Assembly (NCBI GenBank): GCA_963752755.1 | Contig: CAVVZJ010000022.1 | Location: forward strand, 124,001 to 188,000 | Length of the DNA: 64,000 nucleotides | Origin: CAVVZJ01 sp963752755 | GTDB taxonomy: Bacteria; Planctomycetota; Planctomycetia; Isosphaerales; Isosphaeraceae | Direction of reading: 5' to 3' | In this document: positions 58,119 through 64,000 of the stretch, one piece after another | Numbering within the stretch: the first letter of the stretch is position 1 | Layout of the letters: every line of letters begins with the position of its first letter | Notes under the pieces: generated by a model | The model's input: only the letters and a program-made list of their open reading frames with translations | Database searches by the model: none | What the model was told of the DNA's origin: nothing | Program-made: the position numbers and the translations under genes

Positions 58119-58157
58119 CTGGCTTCGTCCCGGTCGCCTGGGCGACTCGGACCGGGA

Positions 58158-58382
58158 TCAATGGACCTCGATCTTGTTGATGATCCGCTGGCTGGAGACG
58201 GCTTCGAGGGCCCCGTCGAGGGCAAGCTGCTTGGTGTAGTAGGTCGGGGCGACGCCCCGGAGCACCACCGCGTGATCGGAAAGTTCCACGCGCAGGTTCC
58301 GCAACCGTCCGTGCGTCCGCACCTGGATGCATCGTTCAATCAATCCGGCGAGATCACGGGTGATGTCCGGCAGGGTGAGCAT
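58158..58382 (-). CDS. BON-domain protein, small (74 aa)
   Basis: A single BON-like domain: LAGLIERCIQVRTHGRLRNL, VELSDHAVVLRGVAPTYYTK and ALEAVSSQRIINKIEVH, the alpha-beta pattern and conserved glycine of BON/OsmY-type modules that bind phospholipids or other surfaces. It has no signal peptide, so it is probably cytosolic. ATG 58382 has AAGGA about seven bases upstream. It lies beyond the VIT-VWA gene in the opposite direction and about 400 bases downstream of grpE. Confidence 0.75.
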   Translation of the reverse strand: MLTLPDITRDLAGLIERCIQVRTHGRLRNLRVELSDHAVVLRGVAPTYYTKQLALDGALEAVSSQRIINKIEVH

Positions 58383-58790
58383 AGAGCGTGTCCTTGCGCG
58401 AAGGGAGACAGGCGATGGCCCGGGCGGTTCCGTGGCTTCCGATCCGCATGGCGATGCCACGTCGGGTCGGCCCTATCGGTCGCACCATGCCTCGATTGGG
58501 TGCGGGAATCGTCCGGTTCAAGGGACGGTCAGCGTCCGAGAGGGGGATAGCCGGGCATCCAATAGTCACGCAACTGGCGGACCAATCCCGTCAAACCGCC
58601 TCGATGCCTGCGATGCGGTCCACTTGAGCCAGCCCGAACGGTGCCCTGGAATTGCCAACAAAGTCTTCCCCCCTAAAAGGTTGATGTCTTCCACTAGCAG
58701 CCGTCATCCGACCTGATTCTCGTTTTCGCGTCCATGGATGCTCGGAACGTGTTGGTGATCTCACTGCCCGGAATGGTGCAGGATGCTCAA
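58383..58790. other. Intergenic region between BON and GrpE-like genes
   Basis: 408 bases with no convincing coding frame. It should include the BON gene promoter and the 3' end of the GrpE transcript. No repeat or RNA recognised. Confidence 0.45.
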
Positions 58791-59519
58791 TTAACGGGAA
58801 GTCTTGTAGGCAAACACGGAGACGATCTCAGGCCGGATGATCCGCTCGCCAGCCTGGAACCCTTTGCGGAGACGGGCGGCGACGACCTTGTTCTGGTCGG
58901 GGTCCTCGGTGGCGACGGTCGCGACGGCCCGCTGGCGGCGGGGGTCGAAGGCGGGGCTTTCGGCGGCGAACGGTTCGACTCCCTGGCGGTAGAGCACGTC
59001 TTCGAGGCCTTGCTGCACATTTGCGAGCATCTGCCGGAGCCGGACCGGCTCGATCGGCTCGGCTCCCTGAGCGTCGAGCATCTTCCCGAGGTCGTCGTGG
59101 AGCTGGATGAGGTCGATGAACACGGGACGCAGGACCGAGAGCAACAGGTCTTGCTTGTATTCCTGGAGTTCCGCGTGCAGCCGATCGACCACCTTCTCGC
59201 GCGACGACTCCGCTCGGACTTCGCGTTCGAAGAGGGCCTGGAGGCCATCGAACCGCTTTCCCAGCGCTTCGACGAGCGCTTCGACGCGATGGTCCAGCGC
59301 CGCGAGCCGCTCCCCGAAGTCGTCGGCACCGGACGTCTTCGGGGCGGGCTCGCCTGGCTCGTCCGCGATCGCCTGCGCCGTGTCGATCACCTCGCAGGCC
59401 GGGGCGGGGTGGACCAGGGTCACCTCCGCCTCGGACGCTTCGGGCGGCGGGGCGACGGCAATCCTCTCAGGGACGTTCGGACCTTCGGGCTGCGGGTCGG
59501 GCGGGGTCTCATCGCTCAT
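58791..59519 (-). CDS. GrpE-like nucleotide exchange factor
   Basis: 242 residues. An acidic, Pro-rich N-terminus of about 70 residues is followed by a coiled coil (FGERLAALDHRVEALVEALG to VVDRLHAELQEYKQDLLLSV) and a GrpE-like segment LRPVFIDLIQLHDDLGKMLD, ending in a beta domain (GVEPFAAESPAFDPRRQRAV, AARLRKGFQAGERIIRPEIV and VFAYK). GrpE releases ADP from Hsp70. This is more divergent than housekeeping GrpE, which suggests it serves the Hsp70 proteins encoded at 50757-55239. It follows the GTPase gene by 73 bases on the same strand. Confidence 0.85.
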   Translation of the reverse strand: MSDETPPDPQPEGPNVPERIAVAPPPEASEAEVTLVHPAPACEVIDTAQAIADEPGEPAPKTSGADDFGERLAALDHRVEALVEALGKRFDGLQALFEREVRAESSREKVVDRLHAELQEYKQDLLLSVLRPVFIDLIQLHDDLGKMLDAQGAEPIEPVRLRQMLANVQQGLEDVLYRQGVEPFAAESPAFDPRRQRAVATVATEDPDQNKVVAARLRKGFQAGERIIRPEIVSVFAYKTSR

Positions 59520-59592
59520 GGGTTCGGGTCTCGCGACGGGTCGGGCGCGGTGTGGTCAGGAACTCACCAGGGACTTCGGGCCAGCATGGGGC

Positions 59593-60927
59593 TTATCCGC
59601 GACCGTTGCGGTCGGGTCGGCGTCTCTCTTCCTTCAAGACCCCTTGCTGGCGGAGGAGCCAGAGGATCGGCCGGTCGACGAGCAAGGGGGTCGGGAGCGA
59701 CAGGGGCTCGTCCTCGTCCTCCGAGGCGGCGTCGCCGAGGGCGGAGCAGGCGAAGAAACGGTGGTTGGGGAACTTGAGCTGAAGCTGCTGCTGGAAGGCG
59801 TCGCCGACCCACTGGCGGAGTGCGGCACGCACCTCCTCGTGGATGAGCTGGTCGAGGTTCGCCGGCAGAGGCGACGCGCCGGGGACGCCTTCGGCCAGTT
59901 CGCGGAGCAGGGTGTCCTTGCCGAGCAAGGGGCCCCAGCGGTCAAGCTTGTTCAGGCAGATGGCGAGGGGCGTCCGCGAGGGCAGGCGCTGGCCGCGGGA
60001 CTCGTAGAAGGAGCCGAGGTGGCGGATGTCGTCGGCGTAACTGGCCGGCTTGGCGGAGAGTTCCTTGTGGGTGAGCGTGATCCCCGGCTCGGAAGCGACC
60101 TTCTCGATGCGGAGGGGGTCGATCAGGAAGAGGAGGCCGCGGGCCTGGTTCATGTAGGCGGCCTCGCCCTGGAACGACTCGTTGCGGGTCTCCCAGTCCT
60201 CGCCGGCGCAGTCGAAGAAGGAGAGGAGCGCGGTGCGGAGCCGGGAGCCGGACCCCTTAGTCAGTTGATAGACCAGGGGGCGGAGGATCTCCGGGTTCTC
60301 GGCCGACGGCGGCGTGGCCTGATGGCCGTGGGCGAGGTAGGCGGGGTTGTGGGCCTCGGCGAGACTGCGCTCGCGTTCGCCATAGACCTTGGGGCGGTAG
60401 TCGTACTCGTAGCGACGGGCGGTCTCGTCGTTCAAGGGGTCGAAGACGAAGCCGTGCTGCGGTCCGATCGACTCGGCCAGCTCGTGGATCAGGACCGTGA
60501 TGAGCGTCGATTTGCCGACCGACTGCGGGCCGAAGATCGCGATGTGGCCGACAGCGTCGTCGAGAATCGTGTCGGACAGATGGGCGTGACAGTGGGGACA
60601 GAGCCGCGCCTCGGCCGGTTGCTTGCAGACGGCGCAGCGGAGCGAGCTGGGCAGGACGATCCAGTCCAGAAAGCGACGGAGGCCCCGGCTGGCATCGGCC
60701 GTCGGATCGGTCCACCAGACACTGAGCAAGGCCGCCGACGGGTCGGCCGAGGCGTGCACGCCCTGGAGGGCTCGGGTCAGGATCGGGTCGGGTTTGGTAT
60801 ATTGATGGGCGGCCTGGCACGCCTTGTCGCAGCGCAGGTGCATCTGGAACAAAGCGAAGCGTCGGAGGCAGACCGGGCAGTCGATCCGCCGGAGCGGGTC
60901 GAGGCGCGTCAACCAGTCCAGGGGCAT
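59593..60927 (-). CDS. Zinc-ribbon GTPase-like protein
   Basis: 444 residues. Two ribbons at the N-terminus: CPVCLRRF...CDKAC (about 17-37) and CAVCKQPAEARLCPHCH (about 98-113). A P-loop follows with G1 AIFGPQSVGKSTLI (about 130-143), a DxxG-like G3 SFFDCAGEDWE and G4 AICLNKLDRW, which point to a TRAFAC-type GTPase. The C-terminus has LDQLIHEEVRAALRQWVGDA and a loop with FFACSALGDAASEDEDEPLS, where SA could be G5. It recalls the double-ribbon GTPases linked by others to bacterial conflict systems, but I cannot assign it. ATG 60927 begins the ribbon. It is in a probable operon with grpE. Confidence 0.8.
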   Translation of the reverse strand: MPLDWLTRLDPLRRIDCPVCLRRFALFQMHLRCDKACQAAHQYTKPDPILTRALQGVHASADPSAALLSVWWTDPTADASRGLRRFLDWIVLPSSLRCAVCKQPAEARLCPHCHAHLSDTILDDAVGHIAIFGPQSVGKSTLITVLIHELAESIGPQHGFVFDPLNDETARRYEYDYRPKVYGERERSLAEAHNPAYLAHGHQATPPSAENPEILRPLVYQLTKGSGSRLRTALLSFFDCAGEDWETRNESFQGEAAYMNQARGLLFLIDPLRIEKVASEPGITLTHKELSAKPASYADDIRHLGSFYESRGQRLPSRTPLAICLNKLDRWGPLLGKDTLLRELAEGVPGASPLPANLDQLIHEEVRAALRQWVGDAFQQQLQLKFPNHRFFACSALGDAASEDEDEPLSLPTPLLVDRPILWLLRQQGVLKEERRRPDRNGRG

Positions 60928-61125
60928 GAGTCGTCCGTCGGTTTGCGGGGAGAAGGGCCAGTGTCCCCATGGTAATCGACCCTGATGCGGCTCCGCCACA
61001 AACGGGTCGGGAACGGTGCCGCGTGTCAGAATGAACACTGGCGAACCGGGGGCGTAAGAACGGTGTCGCAACGGAACCGTCTCCGTCGTTCCGGGGTCGG
61101 GGCCTGTCTTGGCTGGCGAGGGGTC

Positions 61126-63206
61126 ATGGATACGCACACGCTGGAGATCCTGGAGTTCGACCGGATTCGCGAGCTGGTGGCCGGTTATGCGGCCTGCTCG
61201 CTCGGCAAGGACGCCGCGCGCCGGCTGGAGCCGACGCCCGACCCGGTCGAGATCCAGGGCCGTCAGGCGTTGACGACCGAGATGTCCGATGCTCTCGCCT
61301 CGGGCCTCTCGCCGCCGCTTGGCGGCCTTCACGACATCCGCGCCCAGGTCCGCCGCGCCCAGACCGGCGCCACCCTCGCTGCCGAGGAGCTGGCCGAGGC
61401 GGTGGAGGTTCTCCGCGCCATCGGCAACATCGACCGCTGGCTCGGCCGGATCGGCGACCAGTTCCCCCGGCTCGGTGGGATGAAGGCGAGCCTCGGCGAG
61501 TTCTCCGGAGTCGCGAACGCGATCGACTCCTGCCTCGACTCCCGCGGCACGATCCTCGACACGGCGAGCCGCCGGCTCTCGGCGATCCGTCGCGAGATCC
61601 ACCAGGTCGAGGAGCGGATCCAGGAGACGTTGCGCCGGATGCTCCGGTCGCCCGAGCTGAGACGGATCTTGCGGTATCCGAACTTCACGATGGTCGGGCA
61701 TCACTACGTCCTGCCGATCGCGAAGGAGCATCGCGGCGAGATCCCCGGTTCGGTCCACCGAACCAGCGCCAGCAACGAGACCGTCTTCATCGAGCCCCAG
61801 GCGATCGCCGAACTGTCGGCCCAGCTCTCCTTCCACCGGGCCAAGGAGCAGAAGGAGATCCGCCGCATCCTCCGCTGGCTCAGCGCCCAGGTCGGCCAGG
61901 TGGGCGACGTGTTGCTCGCCTCGATCGAGACCGTCGCCGAGCTGGACCTGATCCATGCCCGTGGCCGGTACAGCCTCGACTTCCGGATGTCGCCACCCGA
62001 CTTCAACCAGGACGGCCGCGTCGTCCTCCGCGGCGCCAGGCACCCGATCCTCGAACACCTCTTCCGCTCGCGGAAGGCGGAAGCCGCTTCCCCCAGGCCT
62101 CCGAACGACGACGACGCCCCACGTCGACGCGGCCGAGCTTTCGGAGCCAACGACTCCCGAGCCGCCATCCCTGCAAACCGTCGTCCCAATCGACGTCCAC
62201 CTCGGCCTTCGCGCGAACCTTCTGGTCATCACCGGACCCAACACGGGCGGCAAGACGGTGGCCTTGAAGACGGTCGGCCTGCTGGCGGTGATGGCCCAGT
62301 CGGGCCTGCATATCCCGGCGCACCAGGGTTCGCAACTGCCAATCTTCGACAACGTGCTGGCCGACATCGGCGACGAGCAAAGCCTCGAGCAGTCGCTCTC
62401 GACCTTCTCCTCGCATATCCGGCGGATCTCGGAGATCCTCGGCCGGGCATCGGAGAAGTCCCTCGTCCTGCTCGACGAGGCCGGCGCCGGCACCGACCCG
62501 GCCGAGGGGGCGTCGCTCGGCCGGGCGATCCTCGACGAGCTGGACTCGATCGGCTGCCGGGCGATGGTCACGACCCACATCGGCGACCTGAAGACCTATG
62601 CCTTCACCAACCCCCGCGCCCAGAACGCCGCCGTCGAGTTCGACCTGGAGACGCTCCGGCCCCTTTATCGCCTGCACATCGGCGACATTGGCCAGTCGAA
62701 CGCCCTCCTGATCGCCCGACAGGCTGAACCTGCCGGAGCACATCGTCAACCGCGCCCAGGGCTACCTCGAACGCGGCGGCGAATCCCGTCAGCCGGAATG
62801 GGAACTCGTCCAGAAGCTCCGCAAGGAGGCCGAGGAGGCCCGTTCCGATGCGCTGGCCACCCAGGCCGAGGCCCAGCGGACCCGCGATGCCCTCCAGCAA
62901 CGCCTGGCCGACCTCCAGTCTCAGGCCGAGCACGACGCCCGGATTGCCGAGGCCCGCAGCCGCCTCCAGCCGGGCGACCGCGTGGTCGTCCCCCGCTTCG
63001 GCTACGACCGGCCCGGCCGCGTGGTGAAGCTTGACCCACGGAAGAACACGGCAACGGTCGCCATCGGCATGATGCAATGGGAGGTTCCCATTCCGGAGCT
63101 GATTCCCCAGCTCGTGAAGACCCCGGATGCCTCCGCCAGCCCCGAGCGTTCCAAGGCCGCCGCCGCGCGGAACATGCCCCGACTGGAAGACTTCGACGGG
63201 TCGTGA
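61126..63206 (+). CDS. mutS2: MutS2-family DNA-binding ATPase without Smr domain (two frameshifts)
   Basis: About 693 residues. The N-terminal core DTHTLEILEFDRIRELVAGY and lever helices match MutS2. The ATPase has Walker A ITGPNTGGKTVALKT, Walker B KSLVLLDEAGAGTDPAEG and THIGDLKTYAF. A coiled-coil (LRKEAEEARSDALATQAEAQ) and KOW-like barrel (LQPGDRVVVPRFGYDRPGRV) follow. The usual C-terminal Smr nuclease domain is absent. Frames shift near 62095 and near 62715 (extra base in the codons of IARRLNLPEHI). MutS2 suppresses recombination or, in Bacillus, splits collided ribosomes; without Smr the nuclease step would be lost. ATG 61126 starts MDTHTLEI. Confidence 0.88.
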
Positions 63207-63332
63207 GTCGATTGGAGCTGGCCGGCGGCTGCGTCCCTTCCGGCCAGTCCGCCTTTCGCCGGGTCGGGACGCGGGATAGACTCGTTCGCCGTTGCCTGCG
63301 GTGATCGGATCATCCCGTGAGAACATTCCGTG

Positions 63333-64000
63333 ATGGAATCGTCGTCCCCCCCTGCGTTGAATCGGCCGGACTGGCTGCCGTATGTCGCCCCGATGGGGGC
63401 GTTCCTGGCCTTGACGGCGATTGAGGGCTACCTGCCGAAGTCGGAAGGCGGTCCGCATCCGACGTGGTACCCGGTCGCCTACGCGTTGAAAGTCGCGATC
63501 GTGGCGGCGGTCGCCTGGGTTTTCCGATCGGCCTGGAGCGACCTGAAGCCGTGGCCGGGACCGAAGGGGATGGGAGTTGCGATCGGGCTGGGGTTCGTGG
63601 TTGCGGTGTTGTGGGTGGGACTCGACCCGTATTATCCGAAGTTCGCCTTCCTCGGGACGCGATCCGAGTTTAACCCGCTGGCAATGCCGGCGGCGGGGCG
63701 GTTGGCGTTTCTCGGGGTGAGGTTCTTCGGGCTGGTCTTGCTGGTGCCCTTGATCGAGGAATTGTTCTGGCGGTCGTTCCTGATGCGATGGATCATCGAC
63801 CCGGATTTCCGGCGCGTGCCGATCGGGAAGGTGACGCCGCTGGCGGCCGGTGTGACCTCGGTCCTCTTCGCCCTGGAGCATCCCGAGTGGCTGCCGGCCT
63901 TGTTGACGGGCCTGTTCTGGGCGGCCTTGCTGAAGTGGTCGAGGAGCGTCTCGGCGTGTGTCGTAAGTCATGCGACGGCCAACCTGGCGCTCGGGCTCTA
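63333..64000 (+). CDS. CPBP (CAAX-like) intramembrane protease, exosortase-associated type, partial
   Basis: 222 residues visible; the gene runs off the window. Several membrane helices (VAPMGAFLALTAIEG, VAYALKVAIVAAVAWVFR, GMGVAIGLGFVVAVLWVG) carry the CPBP motifs EELFWRSFLMRW (Glu-Glu...Arg), ALEHPEWLPALLTG (His) and SHATANLALG (His/Asn). The EELFWRSF form and the length resemble the CAAX prenyl protease-related proteins found with exosortases. That suits the PEP-CTERM protein at 12698-13741 in this genome. ATG 63333 has only a weak ribosome site. Confidence 0.85.
   Translation, partial: MESSSPPALNRPDWLPYVAPMGAFLALTAIEGYLPKSEGGPHPTWYPVAYALKVAIVAAVAWVFRSAWSDLKPWPGPKGMGVAIGLGFVVAVLWVGLDPYYPKFAFLGTRSEFNPLAMPAAGRLAFLGVRFFGLVLLVPLIEELFWRSFLMRWIIDPDFRRVPIGKVTPLAAGVTSVLFALEHPEWLPALLTGLFWAALLKWSRSVSACVVSHATANLALGL

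Noticed and set aside
60928..62580. N-terminal extension of the GTPase frame
   Set aside because: Antisense to mutS2; the zinc ribbon begins at ATG 60927.

Overview
This 64 kb window is GC-rich bacterial DNA, most likely from a planctomycete of the Isosphaeraceae/Gemmata type. The marker families are all typical of that phylum: a DUF1559 protein with a type IV pilin-like N-terminus, a paired cytochrome-domain DUF1549/DUF1553 protein with two DUF1501 proteins, an N-terminal 'LESLESRELL' motif on a large secreted repeat protein, a PEP-CTERM protein with an exosortase-associated CPBP protease, and many GTG/TTG starts. No rRNA, tRNA or CRISPR was recognised.

Layout. 0-8.2 kb: the end of an acyl-CoA synthetase, a DUF1559 protein, an NtrB/NtrC-like two-component pair, an interrupted hypothetical gene and a secreted S9 peptidase. 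8.4-16 kb, plus strand: rlmN, an ECF sigma factor overlapping a macro-domain gene, comF, hemC, a trypsin-like PEP-CTERM protease and a membrane protein with a long proline/acid-rich tail. 16-19.6 kb: a large FG-GAP repeat protein with near-identical 147 bp repeats, and an AlkA-like glycosylase. 19.7-28 kb: an accretion zone of mobile DNA (IS1595 fragment, ISAs1 element, serine-recombinase fragment, IS1182 element, IS630 fragment, tyrosine-integrase fragment, IS1634-like transposase) with one metalloprotease gene. 28-37.4 kb: a non-coding stretch with fold-back repeats, two linked hypothetical genes, a DksA/TraR-like protein, an HtrA protease, hslV-hslU and a conserved hypothetical. 37.5-46.4 kb: a BaiN/HI0933-type flavoprotein, two DUF1501 proteins, two small membrane proteins, the DUF1549/1553 cytochrome protein and an EamA transporter.

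46.4-60.9 kb is the most striking region. Seven tightly spaced or overlapping minus-strand genes encode an Hsp70, a zinc-ribbon membrane protein, an Hsp70 whose C-terminal lid is replaced by a von Willebrand A (VWA) domain, two FHA membrane proteins, a secreted VWA protein and a membrane-linked hypothetical. Divergent from it is a VIT-VWA protein, and beyond that lie BON, GrpE-like and zinc-ribbon GTPase genes. I infer a membrane-associated chaperone/adhesion/signalling system with Hsp70 ATPases, a dedicated exchange factor, a GTPase switch, phosphothreonine readers and metal-dependent VWA modules. 61-64 kb: mutS2 without an Smr domain and a partial CPBP protease.

About a dozen real genes, including housekeeping hslU and mutS2, are broken by one-base indels, often at places where deleting or adding one base restores a conserved motif. 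Most of these look like sequence errors rather than decay, so those genes are annotated as full-length with the break marked.
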